NCBI GenBank assembly: GCA_963920525.1
Contig: OY986435.1
Span: 220,626,899-220,690,898, forward strand
Length of the DNA: 64,000 nt
Direction of reading: 5' to 3'
DNA from: Dichetophora obliterata
Lineage: Eukaryota; Arthropoda; Insecta; Diptera; Sciomyzidae
Position 1 is the first letter of the stretch; each line of letters opens with the position of its first letter. The notes below the pieces were generated by a model. That model was not told the DNA's origin and did not search any database. It was given only the letters and a program-made list of their open reading frames with translations. Below, piece by piece: positions 1 through 10,863 of the stretch. The translations under genes and the position numbers were made by a program.

Positions 1-261
1 CAATAAGTAAAGTTTGTTCTGCCAAAGATGTTCCTTGGTGGAACAAGAACTTATCTAAACTGAGAACAAATATTTGTTGATTATTAAACTGGGTAAAGAG
101 AACCGGGGAATAGTCAGAATGCAGGAGTACTTTAACTCAATATCACAAAGAGATGAGGGCAGAAAAGCAAGCCAGATTTATTAAGTCCTGTGAAAGAATG
201 AAACAAACCACTGAGGCATAAAGACTATATCAGCTTATATAAAGACTATATCATAGAGACG

Positions 262-1178
262 ATGCAACTTATCTTTAGTACTCAGTTTCCAGGTTTAATT
301 TCTTCTACAGAGACAGAACATGCACTAATAGGCATAATCAACAAGAACAGCTGGAATGCAGCAAAGGACATATATACAGAGCCGAGGTTAAGGTGGGCGC
401 TGAATACCTTTAAATCACAGAAATCACCAGGCGTTGATAGAACTTTACCGGCACTGCTGTAAAGAGGTATAGGCATTCTTATCAATCCTCTTATGAAAAA
501 AGCTAGAGACAGTATTGCATTGGGTTATACACTAACTGCATGGAGGAAGGCAAAAGTGGTATTCATTCCGAAGTCAGAGAAGAGGGACCCTCTTCTTCAA
601 AAAGCCTTCAGGCCAATCTGTCTAACATCCTACTTACTAAAAATTTTAGAAAAAGAAGTTGATAACCAGTGTCTTTACAACATCCCCTATACATTTCTGA
701 CACCATGTATTTAGATCAACAGAAACACTTTGTGCTTTTCTTGACATAGAAGATACTTTTGACAATAATTCTGATAAAGCCATAAGTAAAGCTCTTGCCC
801 TTAGTGGGGTCAACAGCATCCACACGAAATGGATGGGCAATGTGCTCAGTATAGTACTAGAACAATAGTAACTACTACCAGCACTGTTATAGTGCCACTA
901 CAACAAGAGGTTGTCTACAAGGAGGAGTATTATCTCCTCTAATGTGGAGCATTGTAGTAGATGAACTACTGAAAGAATTGGACAAAACAAGATTAATGTT
1001 CCTAGGCTATGCTGATGACATAGAAATTATCTGCAGGGAAAAATTTGAAGAGACTCTGTGTGAAAGAACTAAAATGGGGCTAAGGGTGAAAAAAAGATGC
1101 AACATAAATCCGCCAAAAGCTACCATCATACCATTTACTAGGAAATATAAACTTGAACACATTAAACCTATAAGGTAA
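262..1178 (+). pseudogene. Reverse transcriptase domain remnant of the LINE
   Basis: This is the RT part of the element at 1-2920, scattered over several frames. Recognisable pieces are RWALNTFKSQKSPGVD near 390-440, the IARDSIALGYTL-like and AWRKAKVVFIPKS segments at 493-590, FRPICLTSYLLK near 610-645, and GYADDIEII near 1004-1030, which contains the two catalytic aspartates. In-frame stops at about 460 and 712 and frame changes between blocks rule out a working enzyme. Confidence 0.7.
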
Positions 1179-1287
1179 TACAGAACAGAGATAGAATTCC
1201 AAAGGGAAGTTAAATTCTTGGGAGGTTTACTAAACCAAAAACTACTTTGGAAAATACATTGGATCGAAATATCAAAGAAGGATGTTA

Positions 1288-1687
1288 AGTTAGGTTAGGT
1301 TAAGATGGCGGCAGGTCACAAGACCAGCCCACTTAGACCATTATTGGTCCGTTGTGCTACTACACAATAGAAGAAGGGAGTAACCAAGTGAAACTTTTAT
1401 GTAGGATGTTCTTAATGCGGCAGAAGCTGTGAAACATGTGATATGAAATCTGAAGCAAGTGTTATGCCTTGCTCTCAGTCAAATCAAGTTAGTAAGCGTT
1501 TCTCTCCACAAAATTTTCCTACCACCACCAACTACAACTATTCGTCATAAATTGACGTGTCTTAAAGTTGCTTTGATTATAAACAAGGAAAGAAAGGTTA
1601 TAGCGGAGGACCATCCGGACAGGATTCGAGCCCAGGACTCCTGTGCGACAGTTAAGCGCGCTACCACTAAACTATCGAAGCCGCCTG
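1288..1687 (-). mobile_element. SINE-like element with tRNA-like head, inserted in LINE
   Basis: A 400-bp block interrupts the LINE and is flanked by identical 13-bp copies of AAGAAGGATGTTA at 1275-1287 and 1688-1700. Removing the block plus one copy restores a continuous LINE reading (KKDVRTFM). Read on the minus strand, its head (about 1683 down to 1615) is tRNA-like: an A box in GATAGTTTAGTGGTAGCGC, a GTC anticodon-like loop and a B box in GGGCTCGAATCCTG. The far end has the short repeat TTAACCTAACC. A closely similar head occurs at 21905-21976. The long target duplication fits LINE-driven retrotransposition. I do not recognise the body. Confidence 0.75.
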
Positions 1688-2189
1688 AAGAAGGATGTTA
1701 GAACATTTATGATTTGCAGATCCATCGCGGAAAAAAGCTGGGATGCACCCAACTGCGTTAGATATATACAATGATCATACGTCCCATGATTGCATATGGC
1801 TCAGTCATCTGGGCAGAAAAAACCAGCATCATACAGTCATCGCTGCACTAGACAAAATACAGAGATTGGCATGCGTGCGCATTACCGGAGCCATGCGAAC
1901 ATGTTAAACAGCATCCATGTTGGTTCTACTAGAACTAACACATCTTCACACTTACATTCAATCCCAGGCGAAGAGGGATATTCTAAGGATGATTAGTGAA
2001 GATATCGAGCAAAGGGATTGCGTAACTCGAAAGAAGTTTGATATTCTATCGAGACAATATCTAGAAATAACAACACCAAGGTACAGCATGCACCCAAAAT
2101 TAAGTTTCACTAAAAGATTCCAAACTAAGTAGTAAAAATAAATGGAAAGGTCTATCCGAAACTTATAAGATAAACGAGTACATGATTAC

Positions 2190-2650
2190 ATAGTACACTG
2201 ACGGCTCTATTACAGAAGAAGGACTGAAGCAGAACTGTATTCTATTCCAAGCGGAAATATACGCGACAGGTGTGCGTACTTTAAACTGGAACGTAAATAC
2301 CGGAACCTAAACATAGCAATCCTATCCGATAGTCAAGCGGCTATCAAGGTACTGAAATCTCATCAGGTAACCTCAAAACTGGTGATGGAGTATCTTGATG
2401 AACTAAATACGCTTGACAAACAAAATTGGGTCTGGATCCTGTGAATTCCGGGACACAAAGGTATAGAAGGAAACGAAATTCCAACGAACTGGCAAAGAAA
2501 GGACCTTGGGAAGGATTTACTAATCTGATTGGTCCAGAACCATTTTGTGGAATAGGTAAAGCGATGCTCTCCCTTTCGATAAGGAAAGATAAAAAAAAAA
2601 CAAAGAAGAACATACTGGAAAAATCTGCCAGGGCTAGTGCATTTTAAACT
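2190..2650 (+). pseudogene. RNase H domain remnant of the LINE
   Basis: The stretch reads YTDGSITEEG, then QAEIYATGVRTLNW, then NIAILSDSQAAIKVLKSHQ, with frame changes between. These resemble the retroelement RNase H core: the first aspartate in YTDGS, the glutamate in AEIYA, the aspartate in LSDSQAA. A weaker EGNE-like segment follows near 2465-2480. It belongs to the LINE starting at position 1 and is inactive. Confidence 0.65.
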
Positions 2651-2920
2651 TTTCGTAGGAACATAAGAACTAAAGAGATTTAAGGAATGCATATAGCTAA
2701 CAAAGAATGATCTAAGAATCGTCACAGGATTGCTAACAGGTCACTGTAGGTTAAACTACCACCACACAAATTTGGGAATTCTAAGTGATAGCACATGTAG
2801 GTTTTGCATGGACAACGAAGAATCCACATTCTAGGGCAGTGTCCCACACTTGTTCAAGCTCGACAGAAAAATCTGGGTTACCACATAATACCTGGTAATG
2901 TACACTAGATTTTATTACAG

Positions 2921-3812
2921 AATTGGACTAAAAGTGGTTCTGTAGTTCCATAAAGGGGCACACTAGATTTTAAGGTCGCATTGCAAATCCCAAAAATAAT
3001 AATAATCTCTTCATTTCACTGATTCACCTGAAATCGAGCGCAGAAAATCTCCGATGGTTATTTTCAATTAACACTACCAATATCGGCATTGATAAAGAGT
3101 ATTCCAATGAGTTATTGTCAATACTGTTGCGTGGCTGGAAATAAAATCCTTTATTTTAATTATGTTTTTAATAAGTTGTATTTATTATAAAGGAATTCGA
3201 ATGAAAATAAAAACATAATAATATTTATAAGTAATAATAATAATAAATGAACAACAAAAAAAATATATGTAATATTTCATAATTAATATTATATAATATA
3301 TATGTATATTTAATATTGCTTTCTTCGTTTATTTAAAATTATTGGTTTTAAAATTATGCTCGCAACAGAAAAAGTAAAAGAAGTCAGAAACGACAAATAG
3401 AAATCAAAAATATGAGCATAAACAATTATTTTCTACCTCAGACAGACAGCATCATACAACGCGAACTACAACGTTTAAAGTTACGACAAAAATGGAGCAA
3501 AACTATGGCAAAATCAATGATGATTTCTCAGGCGACGACAAAAAAAATTTAAATAATACAGATACATATTTTTTTTGTTTTATTTACATTCAAACTAAAT
3601 AAATTAAAATAAAAAAGGAGAAATATAAAAAAGTTTACTTTTTATAAACATACAAAAATTTATGACAAAAAGAAAACAGAAACAAAAAAATATCTAAACA
3701 CAATTCTAGCGCTCACTAAGATTGCAAATAAAGTATGAATTTAAGAAAGAATTTAGTTATTTTTAAAACTTTAGTATCGTACTTTTTAAAAATTTTAAAT
3801 TAAGTTTTAAGC
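2921..3812. other. AT-rich stretch; filamin 3'UTR and downstream flank
   Basis: No coding sequence is seen. The part next to 3813 should be the 3' untranslated region of filamin (minus strand). The rest is low-complexity AT-rich DNA with short TAA and A tracts, including TAATAATAATAA-type runs near 3225-3247. Confidence 0.5.
3578..3583 (-). promoter_or_regulatory. Candidate poly(A) signal of filamin
   Basis: AATAAA on the minus strand, about 230 nt past the filamin stop codon. Other AATAAA copies lie farther down, near 3150-3155 and 3179-3184, so alternative 3' ends are possible. The motif is common in AT-rich DNA, hence low confidence. Confidence 0.35.
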
Positions 3813-3997
3813 TTAAACATCGATTTGGAATGGGGAACCGGGAATATGCTCTTCGCCCCATTTGACTATTAGTACATATTGGCCACGATCGCGCACCAAG
3901 TAGTTGACATTGAAGTTGTTGCGTCCGGTGTGTTTGATGTTGAATTCCTCGCAGGGTCCCTTGGGACCGAACATGCCCACGAACAGTATATTGTTGC
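3813..3997 (-). CDS. cher: Filamin, last exon (dimerisation repeat, stop)
   Basis: Terminal coding exon of filamin, an actin crosslinker and mechanosensor whose last immunoglobulin-like repeat mediates dimerisation. The acceptor TTTATAG lies just before position 3997 on the minus strand, and the first two bases complete a glycine codon from the previous exon. The translation starts GNNILFVGMFGPKGPCEEF and ends [18 protein letters not shown], then TAA at 3813-3815. It is very close to the end of human filamin repeat 24 (KWGDEHIPGSPY). The product ends with the repeat and has no tail. About residues 859-919 of the short isoform. Confidence 0.96.
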
Positions 3998-4077
3998 CTA
4001 TAAAGAAAGAATAGAGATCAATCAATCAAAATCATTTAATCGAAGCTTGTTAGAAATTTTGCAAGCTTTGAACATAC

Positions 4078-4284
4078 CAGCTTCTGTGGCTGAGAGCGAG
4101 AACTGATTTTGTTTGCCCATGTAGGCCTTCTTAAGACCCATGCCCTTCGATGTGACCTTCGAAGCATCGGATTTGAAGGTTGGCATATGGACGCCTGTGT
4201 TTTTGCCGCCTTTCGAGATCTTCATAATGGTATCCACAATAACTGTCGAGGTTTCTTGAGCGCCCTCGTCGGCCAGCTTGTCGC
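4078..4284 (-). CDS. cher: Filamin exon: hinge 2 and start of last repeat
   Basis: 207-nt exon with acceptor CTATAG before 4284 and donor G|GTATGT after 4078, phase 1 at both ends. It encodes DKLADEGAQETS, a Ser/Thr/Lys-rich linker (TIMKISKGGKNTGVHMPTF), and then the start of the final Ig repeat (ASKVTSKGMGLKKAYMGKQ). The linker occupies the place of hinge 2 in vertebrate filamins, the calpain-sensitive flexible segment before repeat 24. It is conserved in sequence mainly after DASKV. Residues about 790-858 of the short isoform. Confidence 0.94.
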
Positions 4285-4338
4285 CTATAGAAGAGATTCT
4301 ATGAGAGACTGACCAATAGTAGATAAGACTGATTTTAC

Positions 4339-4854
4339 CTGTGCAGTTGACTTTAAATGGCGAGCCTACGATGTGCATGTTGTTGTATTTGACGGAGATA
4401 AAATGTTCGCCAGGCAGCAAAGGCGTGTAGCGCACCTTGTAGCCCTCCTCAACTTCCGTGCAGTCCATGGCTACTTTAGAGGGACCATCGATGGCTACAG
4501 ACAGCGTGCCGACACCAGCATTGCATGTATTAATAATGAAATCGGCCTTGTGACCAGTCTTGACCTCCTCCAAGCCCGAACCGCTGGCATGCACAGCTGC
4601 GGGATCAGCCACATCTTTGCCAACCTTGATTCTGAATGGTGAGCCAGGAATGTGGACACCATTGAACTTGACATGGATTGCATGAATACCATTTTCGCGA
4701 GGATAGAAACGCACCGAGTACATTTCGCTGTCGATCACTTGAATAAAGCAATCATCATCAGTGCCGGAGGGAGCCACAATCTTGGCATCCAGCTCGCCCT
4801 TAGCACCATTTTTACGCACCATGAACTGATAGGGAGCATCGGCTTGGATGTTAC
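4339..4854 (-). CDS. cher: Filamin exon: repeats 22 and 23
   Basis: 516-nt exon with acceptor TTCCAG before 4854 and donor G|GTAAAA after 4339, phase 1 on both sides. It holds two filamin Ig-like repeats: one starting NIQADAPYQFMVRKNGAKG and ending HIPGSPFRIKV, the next starting DPAAVHASGSGLEEVKTG and ending HIVGSPFKVNCTG. By order and sequence they match human repeats 22 and 23. Residues about 618-789 of the short isoform. The frame is open throughout. Confidence 0.96.
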
Positions 4855-4946
4855 CTGGAAGGGAGAGCAATAAAAAAGAGAGAGAGAGAGATAGTAGATA
4901 AGAAAGTCTTAGTATGACGGGTGCGGAAAGTTTTGCTCGCGCTTAC

Positions 4947-6255
4947 CTTGTGGGAATTGCTGCACTTCTAACTTGTGAGCATCTCCGGCATCCGGCGAGA
5001 TATAGACCTTGAACGGCGAGTCTGGAATATGACGATCGTTGAACTTTAAGCCCACGCGATACTCGCCCGGCTCAGTGACCTTATAGGCCACATCGCAAGA
5101 ACCATCCTTTCGATCTTTAAACTCAATTTCAGCCTTACTGGGACCCTCAACAGATATGGCCAATGAGCCACCACCAGCTTCACGTGTCCAGACATTGAAT
5201 TCCGCAATTTGGCCAACTATGCCACGCTCTAAGCCAGATCCTCCAGCCTTGACCAGATGGCTACCAAAGTCACGCAGTGGCCCGACGGTGAACTGGAAGG
5301 GTGAGCCAGGAATATGCATTTCCTTGTAACGCACGGAAACGGTGTGCACGCCCAGTTCCTTGGGCACAAAGTGCACCGAATAGAGTCCATCTTCAACCTC
5401 TTGTATTTCCGCATCCTCGGTGACGTTGCTGGGCGAGGTGACGCAAGCTGCCAAATCGAACGAGGTGATGCCGGGCATCTTGAAGGTCAACTTGCACTGA
5501 CTGCCGATTTCGGTAACAGGCACTGCATCACGTTCGCGCTGAATCTTTTCGCGCTTGCGGTTGCTGCCCTCACCGGCAACCTTAACGGTGAATGGTGAGC
5601 CCTCCACATGATGATCGGCAAACTTCAAGTTGACGATATAGTAACCTGGTTCTGTGGGCTTGTACGAGATGTTGAGTGTACCATCATCTTTGTCGGTGCA
5701 CTGAATTTCAGCTTTGCTGGGACCCTCGATGGAGACGGACAAGCCACCGAAGCCGGCGTTACGCGTGTCAACAGAGAAAACATTGTCGTGATGCGTCTGA
5801 CCCTCCTTGAGACCGGGTCCCGTTACCTTAACTTTCTTGGCGTCACCCACTTCGCGCTCGCACACCGTCACCTTGAAAGGAGAATTCGGTATATGTTTGC
5901 CCATGCGCTTGACCGACACCATATGTTCGCCAATTTCGCGTGGTGTAAACGAGATGCCGATATTGCCGGTAGGCATGCGTTTCAAGAAGCAGGGCTCCTC
6001 CAAGCCACTAGGCGCTTGAATGGAGGCATTAAGGGCGCGCAAATCATCATCGGTGATTTCACCGGGCATGGTAACTTCAGAGCAGGAGCCAACAGATATT
6101 TGATTACGCTTGCGACCCTCGCCGGTAATCTTGGCAAAATAGGGTGAACCCTTGATGTGCTTGTCGCCGAAACGTACAGCGATTTGGTACTCACCGGGTG
6201 CAGTAGGCAGATATTGCACTGAGACGGTGCCGTCTTTGTTGTCGTGATAGTTAAT
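4947..6255 (-). CDS. cher: Filamin large exon: repeats 17 (part) to 21
   Basis: 1309-nt exon with acceptor CAAACAG before 6255 and donor CAAG|GTAAGC after 4947; it enters in phase 0 and leaves in phase 1. It encodes the second half of repeat 17 (from INYHDNKDG), all of repeats 18, 19 and 20, and repeat 21. Repeat ends are marked by KGSPY, PNSPF, EGSPF, PGSPF and PDSPF. Repeat 20 begins with the basic stretch [12 protein letters not shown], matching the human segment that covers the ligand groove of repeat 21, so the mechanosensing 20-21 pair is present. Repeat 21 has [21 protein letters not shown]. Residues 182-617 of the short isoform. Confidence 0.97.
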
Positions 6256-6325
6256 CTGTTTGAAGTTGAAAGATGCATAATAGTTAAGAGAGCTTTGGTA
6301 AATAGTTTGCGTACGATATACTTAC

Positions 6326-6495
6326 ATCAGCTTTGCTGGGACCTTCGACGGCCATAGTTAGACCACCGGGGCTGGCGCCTTTGGTCGAAATAGTAAAGTT
6401 GCAGGGTTCACCGGTAACGCCATGTGTCAGTCCAGGTCCATAGGCGGTAACATAGCCCGATGTTATAGAGTCGACATGGAATTTGAAGGGAGATC
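6326..6495 (-). CDS. cher: Filamin exon: end of repeat 16, start of repeat 17
   Basis: 170-nt exon with acceptor CCCACAG before 6495 and donor GAT|GTAAGT after 6326, entering in phase 1 and leaving in phase 0. Translation: [16 protein letters not shown], then [18 protein letters not shown], then [13 protein letters not shown]. The [10 protein letters not shown] segment is nearly identical to human filamin repeat 17. Residues about 125-181 of the short isoform. The intron upstream (6496-14378) is almost 7.9 kb. Confidence 0.95.
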
Positions 6496-7319
6496 CTGTG
6501 GGAAGGATGGAAAAAAAATATAAATAAAGAACTAAAGAAGCCAAATTAGGCGTCAAACAGAAATTTTGCATAGATCCGCCATTATGTTGTATAATTAAAG
6601 AAAATATGTTTTGAAATGTGCCCGATGTGTGCTGTAATGTGCCGAGTGAGAAAAATGTTTTTTCATAGTTCGACTTAGAAGATTTATGTATGTTACAGCC
6701 ACCAGTCATTTATTTTTTTTAAAACTTCGGAAACTGTGCTGTGATGTGGCTAAGTTGTGCTCCAATGTGCCGTAGATAGTTTTGAAAAATTTTGGTATTT
6801 CAAAATTTTTAGAGCATAAATGCATTTCTTTAGAATGGTAGTGCCTTTATAAGTCATCAGCAGCCAGTTCCATTAGCCTTTACAGTGTGTGAGAAAAATA
6901 AGTGTTTCACATATTTTTTCTAGTGTATTAAAAAAACTCACGGCTAACGGTATTTATATTTTGCCTATTCCATTTCGCAATACAAAAAGTTTACCATTCG
7001 AACGCGTACTTTTGTTTTAAACACTTCAATTCAAAATGAGTGCTAAATTTAAGAAGCGATTTGAAGTTGTATTTGTTCATTCAAAAGTGCTTACATTGTA
7101 TTTTTTTTGCAAAAGTATCTTATTTTGTTTGCAACTGGTCTTTTTTTGTTTTTACTGGTTGATATTGATGATGATCAGCATTGCCAAACGTTTTTTTTAA
7201 AAACTAAGTTAAAAAAACTGTATTTTCAACAAAAAAACTGTAGCCCTAAAAAAAAAATTGTATTTTCAACAAAAAAAACCTGTAACCCTAAAAAAACTGC
7301 AAGTTTAATTTTGTTGGTA
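6496..7319. other. Filamin intron sequence, no element recognised
   Basis: Part of the 7.9-kb intron. A phrase like GTGCTGTAATGTGCCG recurs near 6630 and 6740 (a short local duplication), and the sequence near 7200-7300 has two copies of an A-rich phrase (TGTATTTTCAACAAAAAAA). No gene or bounded transposon is seen. Confidence 0.4.
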
Positions 7320-7441
7320 TTCATTAAAATTTGGATTTATAGGTCGCAAGGCATCGAAATTCAGTATTCGACTTCAATTTACACATGCAAGGGAGCGTGG
7401 CAGCAACGCGCCGGGTTTCAGCTAGTTAGAAAAATTAAAGT
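7320..7441 (+). mobile_element. Helitron-like 3' end fragment
   Basis: This 120-bp piece matches the last part of the Helitron-like element at 11537-12989: the phrase TAGGTCGCA...TTCAGTATTCGAC, then CATGCAAGGGAGCGTGG, then TTTCAGCTAG. Identity continues about 16 bases past CTAG in both copies. The 5' part is missing. Confidence 0.65.
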
Positions 7442-7603
7442 CCTTTCAATGTTAAAACCTTCCTTGGTATGTGTTTAATAGCTTCCTGAAGTGTTATTTT
7501 ATTGCAATTTGGTTATTGTACACCTTTGTAGTTAGTAACATTCTTGGTTTAAATGTCTTTTATTAGAAAAATTTCGTTTCCTATAGGAATATTTAAATTT
7601 CTA

Positions 7604-8020
7604 CACGCTCAAAAATCTTGGACTAAATTCTAATAAAACCCTTATTGTATATATGACGACACCGAAACTGTATTAAAATTTAATCAACGGTATATATTAC
7701 AATTGATTTTTATTCTCTCATGGGACTTAATTTTAATACATGCTTGTATTAAAATATTTTTTACAAAAATAAAAAATTAACGAAACATGTGGGATTTGAA
7801 CCCACTACGTTTAGGTTATTAAGTTTTTGGCTCTACCAACTGCTCTATGAAGCCACATGTATAAAGAAATGATAAACATGCATAAGAACCGAACCAAGAC
7901 TAATTCAACCTGTATTAAATGTCTAGTATTTTGAAGAGTTTGAATTCTAATAGAAAGGGTATTAAAAAATGCATGATTCCAACGATTGGATTAAAAATTA
8001 GTCCAAAATTTTTGACCGTG
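7604..8020. mobile_element. TA-flanked MITE carrying a tRNA-like module
   Basis: Inverted ends start CACGCTCAAAAATCTTGGAC on the left and CACGGTCAAAAATTTTGGAC when the right end is read in reverse; each end is flanked by TA. The 417-bp element has no coding capacity. It encloses an antisense tRNA-like block at about 7785-7862. Read on the minus strand this has an A-box-like stretch ending AGCAGTTGGTAGAGC and a B box GGTTCAAATCC, and the block is bounded by ACATGTGG and CCCACATGT. The acceptor and anticodon stems are poor, so it is not a working tRNA gene. Confidence 0.7.
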
Positions 8021-8712
8021 TAAGAAATTGACACCACAAAAATTTTCGCACCCAAAAAGTTTGTAGTACTAATTTTATTGATTGGTGGAATAGAAAAAAA
8101 AATCAATCAAAAATGAAAGTTCTGGCTTTGAAAGTGAACAACTAGGTCATGTTACAAAGGATTGCATTAATTTTTTTTGTTTGAAATTTTGATTTATTGT
8201 CTGTCTATAATTTTTATTCTATAATAATTTTCTAAAAAAAAACCTTAACGAATTTCTTTATTTCACAAAAAACTTTGGTAAAAATATTTGTTGTTGAAAA
8301 AATATTTAAAACCAAAAATAGCTTTTTTAATGTTCTTTCATATGATATGCATAAATGAAGGGTTGATTTAAAGTTTCTATCATAAAAATTTAAAAACTTT
8401 TTATACGATCGAAAAATCAAGCCTAACTATCATAAACATATAAGATTTTTTTTGTTTATTTTTAATCATTTTGTATTTTTTTAATTTTGTTTTCTTAAAA
8501 AGTAATGGTGTAGTAAAAGAATCATGACAATCTCTCACTTCGTTTCTGAGTTATACTCTCAAATACACCTTTAAACACTGCCACAGCAACAACAGCGCCA
8601 TCTACCGGGTCAAACTTTAAATTAAAACTATATACAGACCCAGCCGCATACACACACTAAATTTTATCAAACTCGGTCCAGCCGTTTTGGAGGAGTTCAG
8701 TGACATAGCCAT

Positions 8713-10855
8713 CAGAGAACTGCACAAGCCTACTTGAAGTTCAAGCTTTTTCAAGTACTTAAATTCAAGCACGTATCCAAGCTTGAAAAAGCAAGCTTTA
8801 TCCAGCTTGCAAAAATACCAAACAGATACAAGCCATATTCATGCTTGCTCGTTGGCTTGGCTTGTTTCGGCTTACTTTGTCGGGCAGAAAGTTGAAAAGC
8901 TTAAAATGATCGGCAAAAGCTTGTAAGCTCGCAAGTATCCAAATTATTGAATTAAAGCAAGTATCCAAAAAATTCAATGAGCTTCTTTAGAGAGAGCTTA
9001 AGCGCAATAGGACTTTTAAGGATTCTGTGGACTCCGTGGTGTGAAGTTTTAGGATAAATGATTTCGAAGATGCTGTCAAACTTTAAAATTTAAGATGGCG
9101 GATAGAGTTGCCACCTATATTTTTTTTTATTTTTGCGAATTCTTGTAATTTTGATATTCTGACAACGGATTTGATTTCGAATATATTGTCAGAGTTTTAA
9201 AATTTAAGATGGAGGTTAGGGTTGCCACCTAAATTTTTACCACAGTATTGCCACCTAATAATATGTACTTTTAAAAGTTTTGAACATCATTTATCAGTGT
9301 TAAAGGGTCGCTGATTTCGAATCTAAGGTCAGAATTTTAAAATTCAAGATGGTGGATAGGGTTGCCACCTTTTTTTTTAGTTTTATGAATTCGGGTCTGG
9401 CAAAAAAAAAATGGTACACCAAAAATGGGTCGCTGAATCCGAATCCGTCGTCAGAATTTCAAAATTATAAAATTTTGAAATAATAGGGTTGCCACCTCAT
9501 AATATATCTTTTCGAGAGTTTTAAACGTCATTTATTAGTGTTAAGCGGTCGCTGATTTCGAACCTAAAGTCAGAATTTTAAAATTCAAGATGGTGGAAAG
9601 AGTTGCCACCATAATTTTTTATTTTTACAGTCTTTGTCGAATTGAGAAATTTCAATTGAGATTCAAAAAGATCCATTGAAATTTAGAAATTCCGTTTGAA
9701 TATCAGAAATGATCAACTGTTTCGGAATGAAAAAATTCGGAAATGATAATCAGAAATTAAAGATCAGAAATTATAAAATGAAATTTTATAATTTGAAATT
9801 CTGACGACGAATTCGGATTCAGCGACCCATTTTTGGTGTACCATTTTTTTTTGCCACACCCGAATTCATAAAACTAAAAAAAAGGTGGCAACCCTATCCA
9901 CCATCTTGAATTTTAAAATTCTGACCTTAGATTCGAAATCAGCGACCCCTTAACACTGATAAATGATGTTCAAAACTTTTAAAAGTACATATTATTAGGT
10001 GGCAACACTGTGGTAAAAATTTAGGTGGCAACCCTAACCTCCATCTTAAATTTTAAAACTCTGACAATATATTCGAAATCAAATCCGTTGTCAGAATATC
10101 AAAATTACAAGAATTCGCAAAAATAAAAAAAAATATAGGTGGCAACTCTATCCGCCATCTTAAATTTTAAAGTTTGACAGCATCTTCGAAATCATTTATC
10201 CTAAAACTTCACACCACGGAGTCCACAGAATCCTTAAAAGTCCTATTACGCTTAAGCTCTCTCTAAAGAAGCTCATTGAATTTTTTGGATACTTGCTTTA
10301 ATTCAATAATTTGGATACTTGCGAGCTTACAAGTATCCAAACACAACCCTAACCTCCATCTTAAATTTTAAAACTGTGACAATATATTCGAAATCAAATC
10401 CGTTGTCAGAATATCAAAATTACAAGAATTCGCAAAAATAAAAAAAAATCTAGGTGGCAACTCTATCCGCCATCTTAAATTTTAAAGTTTGACAGCATCT
10501 TCGAAATCATTTATCCTAAAACTTCACACCACGGAGTCCACAGAATCCTTAAAAGTCCTATTACGCTTAAGCTCTCTCTAAAGAAGCTCATTGAATTCTT
10601 GGATACTTGCTTTAAATGAATAATTTGGATACTTGCGAGGCTTACAAGCTTTTGCCGAAGGGCATCAAGCTTTCCATTGCTTGAAACTTCGTGCCGTTCG
10701 CTTGTAAGCTAGAATAGGTGCAAGATGTGCGTGGGCTTATTTATATTCAATTACAAGCTTTGCTTGATTCAAAATTATCAAGCTCAAGCTAGCTTGAACT
10801 TGTATTTTAAGCAAGCGCTTGAAATAGACTTCAAGCAGGCTTGTGCAGTTCTCTG
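8713..10855. mobile_element. hobo-type hAT foldback element, 2.1 kb
   Basis: The element starts CAGAGAACTGCA at 8713 and ends with its complement at 10844-10855. This 12-mer is the terminal repeat known for the Drosophila hAT element hobo. It is flanked by a perfect 8-bp target duplication, ATAGCCAT (8705-8712 and 10856-10863), as hAT elements make. The interior is a huge imperfect inverted repeat: blocks such as CAAGATGGTGGATAGGGTTGCCACC on the left (about 9060-9620) recur inverted on the right (about 9780-10250) around a spacer near 9630-9770. The right arm also has a tandem duplication of roughly 310 bp (about 10033-10344 and 10345-10650). There is no transposase, so it is non-autonomous. 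Confidence 0.92.
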
Positions 10856-10863
10856 ATAGCCAT

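Larger units (their letters stand above)
1..2920 (+). mobile_element. Degenerate I/LOA-like LINE (RT plus RNase H)
   Basis: Broken reading frames on the plus strand line up in the order expected of one non-LTR retrotransposon ORF2. A pre-RT segment at the left edge reads like DVPWWNKNL. It is followed by a KSPGVD segment near 420-440, AWRKAKVVFIPKS and FRPICLTS near 540-630, the catalytic YADD near 1007-1018, an RNase H-like YTDGS near 2190, and a C-terminal Cys/His stretch (CRFCMDNEE) near 2795-2825. Many stops and frame changes separate these parts, so it is dead. The RNase H domain points to the I/LOA group, not Jockey or CR1; that clade call is from memory of the motifs. The 5' end lies outside the window and the 3' end near 2900 is approximate. 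A separate 400-bp element interrupts it at 1288-1687. Confidence 0.75.
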
